A stretch of DNA of 64,000 nucleotides from an uncultured Alphaproteobacteria bacterium. Lineage in GTDB: Bacteria > Pseudomonadota > Alphaproteobacteria > Methylaequorales > Methylaequoraceae. The notes under the pieces are model-generated. The model did not search any database. It was not told the origin of the DNA and worked only from the letters and a program-made list of their open reading frames with translations. Shown here piece after piece: positions 1 to 8,242 of the stretch; within the stretch, counting starts at the first letter, position 1, and each line of letters begins with the position of its first letter. The position numbers and the translations under genes were made by a program. Location: positions 1-64,000 of the forward strand of contig CABZFH010000003.1 of the NCBI GenBank assembly GCA_902524895.1. The letters run 5' to 3'.

Positions 1-1
1 A

Positions 2-844
2 GTTGAAGGAAAGATTAGTGCGATAAATTTTTCTAAAGGATCTGATGTAAGTGCCGGCGATATAATAGTATTAATTGATCCAGAGGATAAAATTGCTAAA
101 CAAAAGGAAATGGAAGCGCTCTTAGAGCAAAGAAAAAAAGAATATGAGGTTGCAGAAAAACTTTTTAAGGAAGGATTTAGGTCAGAAGTAAAACTGTCAG
201 AATCAAGAACTAATTTTGAAAAAGCTCTTGCATCTTTCGAAAAAAGTCAGGTAGCATTAAACAATACAAAAGTTATGATACCATTTGATAGTTTCTTAGA
301 AGACAGTTTTGTTGAACTTGGTGATTATGTCAAAAAGGGTGATAAGATTGTAAAAATTGTTGATCTTGATCCAATTTTCCTTTCAGCTTCTGCAAATGAA
401 AATGAAGTTATGAATTTAAAAATTAATCAAAGAGGTATTGCGATTCTAAATAATGGAGAAAAATTTAAAGGTCACATAAATTATATTTCCTCATCTGCTG
501 ATAACAATACTAGAAATTTTAAAATTCAACTTGAGATTAAAAATTCAAAAAAAAAAATACTTTCAGGATTATCAGGTGAGATACAAATAAATCTCTTACC
601 TACTAATGCCTTCTTTATTCCGTCATCAGTAGTAACTTTAAATCAAAGCGGTGATCTTGGAATAAAAATTATAGAAAATAATAAAGTAAAATTTTTTAAA
701 ATTGATATTATTAGTGATACAGGAAAAGGGTTTTGGATTAAAACTAATAATGTTGATGAGCTAATGTTAATAAGTCGTGGTCAAGAATTTGTAGTTGAAG
801 GTGAATCTGTAGATTATGAATTTCTGGTAAAAGATGTTAGATAG
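2..844 (+). CDS. RND efflux periplasmic adaptor (membrane fusion protein), 5' truncated
   Basis: The reading frame is open from base 2, so the gene is cut by the window edge; the ATG at 110 is internal. The visible 280 residues begin inside the lipoyl-like half-motif (SAINFSKGSDVSAGD), run through a coiled-coil hairpin (about residues 36-80), return to the second lipoyl half (SFVELGDYVKKGDKI) and then a beta-barrel. This is the HlyD/AcrA-type adaptor order. It links an inner-membrane RND pump to an outer-membrane channel in the periplasm. The stop codon overlaps the downstream permease by 11 bases, so the two are translationally coupled. No TolC-like gene is visible. Family is secure; substrate is unknown. 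Confidence 0.9.
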   Translation, partial: VEGKISAINFSKGSDVSAGDIIVLIDPEDKIAKQKEMEALLEQRKKEYEVAEKLFKEGFRSEVKLSESRTNFEKALASFEKSQVALNNTKVMIPFDSFLEDSFVELGDYVKKGDKIVKIVDLDPIFLSASANENEVMNLKINQRGIAILNNGEKFKGHINYISSSADNNTRNFKIQLEIKNSKKKILSGLSGEIQINLLPTNAFFIPSSVVTLNQSGDLGIKIIENNKVKFFKIDIISDTGKGFWIKTNNVDELMLISRGQEFVVEGESVDYEFLVKDVR

Positions 845-3800
845 AATACTTAATTCAAGTAAGGTTTTACTAACAATCCTTTTTTTTTCCATTTCATATG
901 GCATTTACTCATATAACACTTTACCAAGAGAAGCTGATCCGGACATAAGCTTACCACTCATTTATATTTCCATTACACATAAGGGAATCTCACCAGAAGA
1001 TTCTGAGAGATTGATAATAAAACCTCTTGAAAAAGAGTTAAAAATTATTGAAGGAGTTAAAAAAATGTCTTCTACATCATATTTAGGTGGAGGTAATATT
1101 GTACTCGAATTTGATGCTGGCTTTGAATCAGCAAAAGCTTTGGGAGATACAAGAATAAAGGTTGATCAGGCAAAAAATAAATTTCCATCGGAAACAGAAG
1201 AACCAAAGGTTATAGAAATTAACCTTTCCAGATTTCCAGTTTTAGCTGTAGCAATATCTGGAAATATTGAAAAAAGGGTTTTACTCAAAATAGCAAAAGA
1301 ATTAAAAAATGAAATTGAAAAAATTGAAGAAGTATTAAGTATAGAAGTGATTGGGGAAGACGAAAGACAAATTGAAGTTGTTGTTGATCCCAAAAATGTT
1401 AAAGCTTATGGACTTACTGCAAAAGAAGTTTTGTTATCATTAAAAAATAGTAATATTTTAATTCCCGCTGGTAAGCTGTCAGGAAAAACTGGAAGTTTTG
1501 ATGTGAAAGTCCCTAGTCTTCTAGAAAATTTAGAAGACATTTTAAGTCTTCCAATAAAATCTACCAATGATTCTGTGGTGACATTAGGTGAGGTTTCAAA
1601 AATTAGAGATACGTACAAAGAAACATTAGGAATAGCAAGAAATAACGGACAAAATGCGGTAATACTCGAAATATCAAAAAGGAGTGGAAAAAATATAATT
1701 CATACAATTGAAAAAATTAAAGAAAAGGTTTACAAAACTTCAAAATTTTTACCTCAAAAAGTTAAAATAGATTATTTTCAAGATGAATCAAAAGCAATAA
1801 ATACAATGCTTACTGATTTACAAAATAATATCATTCTTGCCGTAATATTAGTGTTAATAATTATAATTTATTGGATGGGATGGAAATCAGCCTTGCTTGT
1901 TAGTTTTGCAATTCCTGGATCATTTTTAATTTCTATGGTTTTTCTTTCATTCATAGGAATAACAATAAATATTGTTGTTTTATTTTCATTAATCCTTTCA
2001 GTTGGAATCTTAATAGATGGTGCAATAATAGTTGTGGAATACGCTAACAGGAGAGCTTCAGAAGGGTTATCATTTCAAAAAGTCTTTTTTATGTCTTCTA
2101 GAAAAATGTTTACTCCAGTTTTAGCATCTACATTAACAACTTTAGCTGCTTTTTTCCCATTGGTTTTTTGGCCAGGGGTTGCTGGAGAATTTATGTTTTA
2201 TTTACCTGTTACTTTATTAACAATTCTTTCTTCCTCACTGTTTATGGCTTTAATATTCATACCAGTGCTTGGAAATATTATAGGAGTAGATTCCCCTAGA
2301 GCCAAGGAGGAAAGAGAGAATCTTAAACTGCTTGAGTCAGGTGATCTTTCACAAATTTCTGGAATTCAAAAATTCTATTTAAAAACATTAGAATGGTGTC
2401 TTCAAAAACCATTTAAAATAGTTTTTTCTACTATCTTTCTGTTAATTTCCATTCAATTTATATACTTTAAATTTGGAAAAGGAATAGAGTTTTTTCCAGC
2501 AATAGAACCTGATTATGCCGAGGTAGTTGTTCACGCAAGAGGGAATCTTTCAATAAACGATAAAAATATTATTATGAAAGAAGTTGAAGAATTGATTCTC
2601 AGCAATACTGCTATAAAAAATAGTTACACAAAAGTTGGTGCATTGAAAAATAATAAAGAACAAGGAACTGATGACATAATAGGTTCTATAAATGTAGAAT
2701 TTATAGAATGGAAAAAAAGATCAGAAACAAATTTAATAATCCAAAGTTTAGAAGAAAAATTTTTAAAAATACCCGGTATTAATGTTGAAATTCTTGAGAA
2801 AAAGGATGGTCCGCCTAATGAAAAAGATATTGACATAGAGATTTCAAATGTCAGTAAAGAAATTTTATTGAATGACTCAAACTTTTTAATTAACTATCTA
2901 CAAAATATTGAATGGATTAAAAATCTTGATACTGGAATCAATGCACCCGGTATTGAATGGCAGTTGCAAATAGATAGAGCTAAAGCAGATAAATATGGTG
3001 TAGATATTAAACTAATCGGAGATACCATTCAAATGATGACCCATGGTTTAAAAATTACAGATTTTATGCCTGAAGATAGTGATGAAGAAGTGGATATTGT
3101 TGTTAAATTTAGTGAAAAATATAGAACATTAAATGAATTAGATAATATAGAAATTAATGGTAAAAATGGTCCGGTAGCACTTAGTCTTTTTGTAGAACGC
3201 AAACCAAAACTCAAAGTAGGAAGGATTAATAGGACTGATTCTATGAATTCAGTAAATATTATGTTTGATATAGAAGATAATTTAAATGTAAATAAAAAAG
3301 TTTCTGAGTTAACTAATTGGCTTGAAACAAATGAAAAATATGTCGGTTCAACAATAAAATTTAGAGGTCAGGAAGAAGATCAAGAAGAGGCAAAAAAATT
3401 TTTATTTAAAGCTTTTTTTATTGCAATATTCTTAATTCTGTTAATTTTAATTTCAACTTTTGAAAGTTTTTTCTTTTGTTTTATTATCTTAACCTCTGTA
3501 ATAATGTCAACTATTGGTGTAATGATAGGACTGATAATAACTAATCAAGCATTTGGTATAGTTATGTCAGGAATAGGTGTAATTGCTCTAGCTGGCATTG
3601 TAGTTAATAATAATATTGTTTTATTAGATACATACAAAAACTTGAAAAAAATTAATACTGACACTAAAGAAATAATTTTGAGAACTGGTGTCCAAAGACT
3701 TAGACCAATCCTACTCACCACCTTAACAACTTTTTTTGGACTTGTTCCGATGGCTTTCGGGCTAAATATTGATTTTTTATCTTTGGAAATAAATATTAAC

Positions 3801-3971
3801 AATCCAAGTTCTCAATGGTGGTTACAATTATCCAACGCAATTGTATTTGGGATAATATTTTCATTTATTTTAACTTTGATAATAACACCATGTCTGATTT
3901 TTATTTCAGAAAATTACAAGATTAATAAATTATTTAATTTTTCTTTTTTCAATAAGCGCAAGGGGTATTGA
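834..3971 (+). CDS. RND family efflux permease (AcrB/HAE-like)
   Basis: At 1045 residues it has the usual length of a proton-driven RND pump. TM1 lies near residues 10-28, followed by a large periplasmic porter domain, TM2-6 (about 330-480), TM7 near 535, a second porter domain and TM8-12 (about 865-1035). In TM4 the motif around residue 395 reads ILIDGAIIVVEY, so the second of the two proton-relay aspartates of AcrB (D407/D408) is Gly. In TM10 the motif IVVNNNIVLL has no lysine where AcrB has K940. It is co-expressed with the adaptor just upstream. Its 3' end overlaps the convergent pssA by 42 bases. Substrate cannot be told. Confidence 0.93.
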   Translation: MLDRILNSSKVLLTILFFSISYGIYSYNTLPREADPDISLPLIYISITHKGISPEDSERLIIKPLEKELKIIEGVKKMSSTSYLGGGNIVLEFDAGFESAKALGDTRIKVDQAKNKFPSETEEPKVIEINLSRFPVLAVAISGNIEKRVLLKIAKELKNEIEKIEEVLSIEVIGEDERQIEVVVDPKNVKAYGLTAKEVLLSLKNSNILIPAGKLSGKTGSFDVKVPSLLENLEDILSLPIKSTNDSVVTLGEVSKIRDTYKETLGIARNNGQNAVILEISKRSGKNIIHTIEKIKEKVYKTSKFLPQKVKIDYFQDESKAINTMLTDLQNNIILAVILVLIIIIYWMGWKSALLVSFAIPGSFLISMVFLSFIGITINIVVLFSLILSVGILIDGAIIVVEYANRRASEGLSFQKVFFMSSRKMFTPVLASTLTTLAAFFPLVFWPGVAGEFMFYLPVTLLTILSSSLFMALIFIPVLGNIIGVDSPRAKEERENLKLLESGDLSQISGIQKFYLKTLEWCLQKPFKIVFSTIFLLISIQFIYFKFGKGIEFFPAIEPDYAEVVVHARGNLSINDKNIIMKEVEELILSNTAIKNSYTKVGALKNNKEQGTDDIIGSINVEFIEWKKRSETNLIIQSLEEKFLKIPGINVEILEKKDGPPNEKDIDIEISNVSKEILLNDSNFLINYLQNIEWIKNLDTGINAPGIEWQLQIDRAKADKYGVDIKLIGDTIQMMTHGLKITDFMPEDSDEEVDIVVKFSEKYRTLNELDNIEINGKNGPVALSLFVERKPKLKVGRINRTDSMNSVNIMFDIEDNLNVNKKVSELTNWLETNEKYVGSTIKFRGQEEDQEEAKKFLFKAFFIAIFLILLILISTFESFFFCFIILTSVIMSTIGVMIGLIITNQAFGIVMSGIGVIALAGIVVNNNIVLLDTYKNLKKINTDTKEIILRTGVQRLRPILLTTLTTFFGLVPMAFGLNIDFLSLEININNPSSQWWLQLSNAIVFGIIFSFILTLIITPCLIFISENYKINKLFNFSFFNKRKGY

Positions 3972-4658
3972 ACAATAATAACCAGTTATGAATAAAATCA
4001 TGGCCAGCCAAAAATCTGTTAATAATAGAGACAAAAATCCAGCGAGAAAAATTGTAACAAGTGGAAAATTTTTTTTTTCAATCTTAATACCTTTCATTGA
4101 GTAGGTTGGTATGTTGGTTATCATCAAAATACTAGATAATAAAATTGTTATCACTGAAACAAATGGATTTAGACAAAAATCTAATTCAAATCTGAAATAA
4201 ATCATCATTGGCAATAAAACTAGTCCTGCTGCTGCTGGCGTAGAGATACCCTGAAAATATTTGATTTTAAAATTTTCTTTAGTATCACTATCACTATCCG
4301 ATGATGAGATATTAAACCTAGCAAGTCTTGAAGATGAACAAACTGCATAAAAAACTACAAATGCCCAACTATTTTCTATACTTCCTGACATTATCCAAAA
4401 GTAAACAATGAATGATGGCGCAATACCAAAACTTATAAAATCTGCTAAAGAATCGAGTTCTAATCCAAAATTGGAACTACTTTTTAACAGGCGAGCAATC
4501 TTTCCATCTAAATTATCAAGAAAAGAGGCTAACACTACTAAAAATACTGCAAATTCCCATTTTGATTCTGTTGCAAATTTAATAGATGTTAAGCCTAAAG
4601 TTAAAGAAAAAAAAGTAACTATATTTGGTATTAAAACTCTAATGGATAATTTTTTCAT
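3930..4658 (-). CDS. pssA: CDP-diacylglycerol--serine O-phosphatidyltransferase
   Basis: Transfers a phosphatidyl group from CDP-diacylglycerol to serine, giving phosphatidylserine at the inner membrane. The CDP-alcohol phosphotransferase signature is complete: D48, D51-G52, A55-R56, G65, D69 and D73. The 242 residues hold about eight membrane segments, matching the short type II (Bacillus-like) enzyme. The gene lies 43 bases downstream of psd on the same strand, so the two successive steps to phosphatidylethanolamine are encoded together. Its tail overlaps the RND permease gene, tail to tail, by 42 bases, a sign of strong genome compaction. Confidence 0.93.
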   Translation of the reverse strand: MKKLSIRVLIPNIVTFFSLTLGLTSIKFATESKWEFAVFLVVLASFLDNLDGKIARLLKSSSNFGLELDSLADFISFGIAPSFIVYFWIMSGSIENSWAFVVFYAVCSSSRLARFNISSSDSDSDTKENFKIKYFQGISTPAAAGLVLLPMMIYFRFELDFCLNPFVSVITILLSSILMITNIPTYSMKGIKIEKKNFPLVTIFLAGFLSLLLTDFWLAMILFITGYYCSIPLALIEKRKIK

Positions 4659-4701
4659 TTTAAAATTTTTTTAATAAAAATAAGAGAAAGCTTTGATTCT
4701 A

Positions 4702-5463
4702 TTAACTCTTAGTTGTTTTTACTGCTTTAGGTTTATTGAGTTTTACAGCTTGAGTCGCCAAGATTGTTTCTCCTCCAATAATAGTTTGTCCTTCTAAGAC
4801 ATTTAAGGAAAAATTCATTGGTAAATAAACATCAACTCTGCTTCCAAATCTAATTATACCAAACTTTTCTCCAGATTTAACCATTTGTCCTTCTGTCAAA
4901 TTACACTTGATTCTGCGTGCAATAAGACCAGCAATCTGAACAACGTAAATTATTAAACCATTCTCTAGGCGAATTTTTAAAACCATTCTTTCATTTTCTT
5001 TACTAGATTTATCTAAAGATGCATTAAAAAAAGCACCAGGGAAATACCTCATACTTAAAATTTTTCCAGAGTAAGGAATTCTGTTTACATGAACATTAAA
5101 AATATTCATAAAAATACTAATTCTCTTCATTTTTTCCTTTTTTTCTTTTTCATCAGGAGGAAAGTCATTTATCACAGGTAATACCTTCCCATCAGCAGGT
5201 GAAATAATCAAACCTTGTTTATCTGGAGTAACTCTATGAGGATCTCTAAAAAAATAAATGCACCAGATTGTTAAAATTATCCCTATCCAGCCAAAAAAAT
5301 CAGAAAAAGAGCCTATTATTAATGAGACTAATCCAAAGATAATAATAAATGGATAACCTGAGGAGTGAATTGGAACAAATAAAGTTTTTATAAACTCAAG
5401 TTCATTAAAACCATTTTTTAATTTAGCACCAAGAGAGTCAAAAAAATCTTTTTTATTTTTCAT
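4702..5463 (-). CDS. psd: Phosphatidylserine decarboxylase, small form
   Basis: Decarboxylates phosphatidylserine to phosphatidylethanolamine. A membrane anchor pair lies near residues 36-72. The self-cleavage site that creates the pyruvoyl cofactor is G207-S208 in RFGSRVDVYLP, the form used by the short Psd family in place of LGST. The processing Asp and His are visible as D91 (SPADGK) and H125 (NVHVNR). Length of 253 residues fits the short family. Start is ATG; it overlaps the end of the LysM gene by 11 bases, and pssA follows. Confidence 0.94.
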   Translation of the reverse strand: MKNKKDFFDSLGAKLKNGFNELEFIKTLFVPIHSSGYPFIIIFGLVSLIIGSFSDFFGWIGIILTIWCIYFFRDPHRVTPDKQGLIISPADGKVLPVINDFPPDEKEKKEKMKRISIFMNIFNVHVNRIPYSGKILSMRYFPGAFFNASLDKSSKENERMVLKIRLENGLIIYVVQIAGLIARRIKCNLTEGQMVKSGEKFGIIRFGSRVDVYLPMNFSLNVLEGQTIIGGETILATQAVKLNKPKAVKTTKS

Positions 5464-6415
5464 AATTAATTTTTTCAGTTATCAGAGGAATAGTAAATAC
5501 TTGACCAGGAAAAATTAGATCCGGATCAGAAATTTTCATTTCATTTCTTTTGTAAATTTCTGAATAAAATATACCACCACCCATTGTTCTTCTGGCAATT
5601 CTCCATAAACTGTTTCCGGGTTGTACAACAAGGTTATTATTATCTAAAAGTTGATTTAAATCATTAAGACTTTCATTAAAAATAGGTATATTAAATGAAA
5701 ATAACTTATTATTTAACCTAAAGTCTACTCTTAATTCTAATTTTCCAAGTGGAATTTTTTTTGTTGTAATAAAGTTCCAAAAACCTTTGTCATCAGATAA
5801 AGTTTTTCCAATTAGTTTGTTATCAATAAAAAATAATAAATTCTTATTTTCTTCTGATCTTCCAGAAAAAGTAATTTTACCTTCAGGACTATATTCAACA
5901 TAATCAACAGAAAAACCATCTTCTAATTTTTCTAGATTCATTAAATATGAGTTAGTTTTTCCGCTCAATGAAGATTTAAGAATTATAGGACTTTGTTTAC
6001 TATCCTTTTCAAGGAATACTATTATTGTCTGATCTGACCCTATCACTTCTCCACTTTCTTTTCTAAAATTTAAATGTAATCTCTTTATTCCGTGCTTTAA
6101 AGACACTCTACTCGACCAAACCCACTCTCCATTTATGTCAGACAACACTTGACCCAATTTTTCATTTCCATCAAAAATATTAACTAATCTATTAGGTTTT
6201 GATCTTCCAGCTATTACAGCATCTCCTTTTTGAGTAATTCTTACAATATCAAATGTTGGGGAGGTGTCTTCGAAAAGTATTTTTTCACTTTCTAAATTTT
6301 TCAATTCAGTTTGATTAATGTGCTCTAAACTATCTTTTTCTGGTGAGGGTATCAATAAATACAACCCAGCACTGGTGATTGTTAAAAATAAACTTATTAA
6401 AAAAAAATTTTTCAT
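5453..6415 (-). CDS. LysM-domain envelope protein
   Basis: The protein begins with a hydrophobic segment (about residues 4-22), most likely a signal anchor. The middle (about 55-250) holds two copies of a beta-rich segment of the kind VxxxGxxxxxGRS, each followed by an ISGEW/KGFW-like stretch, reminiscent of Ig-like repeats found in alphaproteobacterial LysM proteins. A LysM domain closes the protein (about 262-312), with the conserved features VQPGNSLWRIA and PDLIFPGQVFTIP. LysM binds peptidoglycan, so a cell-wall role is inferred. It is first in a likely operon with psd and pssA; no catalytic domain is visible. Confidence 0.8.
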   Translation of the reverse strand: MKNFFLISLFLTITSAGLYLLIPSPEKDSLEHINQTELKNLESEKILFEDTSPTFDIVRITQKGDAVIAGRSKPNRLVNIFDGNEKLGQVLSDINGEWVWSSRVSLKHGIKRLHLNFRKESGEVIGSDQTIIVFLEKDSKQSPIILKSSLSGKTNSYLMNLEKLEDGFSVDYVEYSPEGKITFSGRSEENKNLLFFIDNKLIGKTLSDDKGFWNFITTKKIPLGKLELRVDFRLNNKLFSFNIPIFNESLNDLNQLLDNNNLVVQPGNSLWRIARRTMGGGIFYSEIYKRNEMKISDPDLIFPGQVFTIPLITEKINYEK

Positions 6416-6484
6416 TATATAGGACTTTTATGTATTATAACGTAGTTTTCATTTTTTTTTAATTTTTTTTTTACATTCATAATT

Positions 6485-7027
6485 ATGAAAAATATTGGTG
6501 TTTTTTGCGGTTCCAAAAATGGTAAAAACAATGTTCATCAAACTCTTGTAGTTGATGTTGCCAGATGGATTGGAACCAAAAAATATAATTTGATTTTTGG
6601 AGGAGGTAGAACAGGATTAATGCACATATTATGTAAAGAATCAGCAAAATTTAAAATTAAAATTTATGGTATTATTCCCTACTATTTGGATTATATAGAT
6701 GAAAGTTCCAATCATGAAAATTTTATCACTGATAAAATAATAACTAAATCAATTGATGAACGTATGAACCAATTTTTAGCAAGATCCGACTTTTTTATTG
6801 CATTACCTGGTGGCATAGGTACTTTAAGTGAAGTGCTTGATATAATGGTTAAAAAAGAATTAAAAGAAAGTAAAAAAAAAATTTATTTAGTTAATGATAC
6901 TAAGTTTTGGGATCAATTTGCTAATTTATTAAATTCTTTTATAAATGAAAAATTCCTCAACAATTGTACTCTAACAGATGTTGTCGAAATTATATCGTTA
7001 AAAGAATTACAAAAAAAAATAAGATAA
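6485..7027 (+). CDS. LOG family protein (nucleoside 5'-monophosphate phosphoribohydrolase-like)
   Basis: The Rossmann-like LOG fold is shown by the N-terminal GVFCGSK, the GGGRTGLM motif and the catalytic signature LPGGIGTLSEVLD near residue 105-117. Characterised members release a free base from nucleoside 5'-monophosphates, including cytokinin precursors and AMP/purine nucleotides; the substrate here is unknown. It is 180 residues, normal for the family. It reads divergently from the LysM gene across a 69-base gap and is followed three bases later by icd. Confidence 0.88.
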   Translation: MKNIGVFCGSKNGKNNVHQTLVVDVARWIGTKKYNLIFGGGRTGLMHILCKESAKFKIKIYGIIPYYLDYIDESSNHENFITDKIITKSIDERMNQFLARSDFFIALPGGIGTLSEVLDIMVKKELKESKKKIYLVNDTKFWDQFANLLNSFINEKFLNNCTLTDVVEIISLKELQKKIR

Positions 7028-7030
7028 TAT

Positions 7031-8242
7031 ATGAAAAAAATATTTGTTAAAAACTGTATCGTTGAACTCCAAGGAGATGAAATGGCAAAAGTGGTATGGG
7101 AGTCTTTGAAAGAAAAATTGATTTTACCTTTTTTGGATTTACAAATTAAAAAATTTGATTTAGGAATGAAAAATAGAAACGCAACCAATGATAAAATAAC
7201 TGTTCAAGCGGCAGAGGCTATAATAAAAAATAATGTTGGTATCAAATGTGCTACCATAACCCCTGATGACAAAAGAGTAAAAGAATTTAATCTAAAATCT
7301 AAATTTCCTTCACCTAATGGTACAATTAGGAATATATTAAATGGAACAATTTTTAGAGAACCAATTCTTTGTAATAATATTCCTAAAATTGTAAAACATT
7401 GGAATAAACCAATAATTATAGCTAGACATGCATTTGGGGATATTTATAAATCAAAAGACTTAAGAATAAAGGATAAAGGTAAATTATTTATTGAGTTTAA
7501 ATCAAATGATGGAAAAAAATTAATCAAAGAAGAGATTTATGAATTTAAATCTGACGGAGTTGGAATGGCAATGTTTAATGTTGATAAATCAATTTATGAT
7601 TTTTCGGAAGCATGTTTCAATTTCTGTTTGGAGAGAAAAATATCACTTTTTTTTTCAACAAAAAATACAATTCTACAAAACTATGATGAAAGATTTAAAG
7701 AAATTTTTGATGAACTGTATAACTCTAAATTTAAAATAAGCTTTGAAAAAAATAATCTAACTTATCAGCATAGATTAATCGATGATATGGTAGCATGTAT
7801 GATGAAGTGGAGTGGTGGATATCTTTGGGCTTGTAAAAATTACGATGGTGATGTGATGTCTGATCTTCTAGCTCAGGGATTTGGTTCTCTGGGGTTAATG
7901 ACCTCTATTCTTCAAAGTCCTGACGGAAAAGTTATTGAAACTGAGGCTGCGCATGGAACAATTACAAGCCATTTTCGACAACACCAAAAAGGTTTAAAAA
8001 CCTCAACCAACCCGATAGCATCAATTTTTTCATGGACAAAAGGGCTATGGCATAGAGGTAGATTTGATAAAAATTTTGAACTTCAAAAATTTTGTGAAAC
8101 TTTAGAAAGAGTTTGTATTTCTACAATTGAGTCCGGAAAAATGACTAAGGATTTGGCATTATTGGTTGGTCCTGAACAAAACTGGCTAACTACTGAGGAG
8201 TTTTTGTTGTGCATCCAAAAGAAACTTAAATTAATGTTTTAG
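7031..8242 (+). CDS. icd: NADP-dependent isocitrate dehydrogenase, homodimeric type
   Basis: Oxidises isocitrate to 2-oxoglutarate and CO2 with NADPH production in the TCA cycle. It is the eukaryote-like dimeric class: residues CATITPDDKR and SPNGTIRNILNGTIFREP match the substrate loop, RHAFGD and VACMMKWSGG are typical, and ETEAAHGTITSHFR carries the NADP-binding His. The C-terminus GPEQNWLTTEEF is characteristic. At 403 residues it is full length. It sits three bases after the LOG gene and its stop overlaps convergent alaS by 12 bases. Confidence 0.95.
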   Translation: MKKIFVKNCIVELQGDEMAKVVWESLKEKLILPFLDLQIKKFDLGMKNRNATNDKITVQAAEAIIKNNVGIKCATITPDDKRVKEFNLKSKFPSPNGTIRNILNGTIFREPILCNNIPKIVKHWNKPIIIARHAFGDIYKSKDLRIKDKGKLFIEFKSNDGKKLIKEEIYEFKSDGVGMAMFNVDKSIYDFSEACFNFCLERKISLFFSTKNTILQNYDERFKEIFDELYNSKFKISFEKNNLTYQHRLIDDMVACMMKWSGGYLWACKNYDGDVMSDLLAQGFGSLGLMTSILQSPDGKVIETEAAHGTITSHFRQHQKGLKTSTNPIASIFSWTKGLWHRGRFDKNFELQKFCETLERVCISTIESGKMTKDLALLVGPEQNWLTTEEFLLCIQKKLKLMF

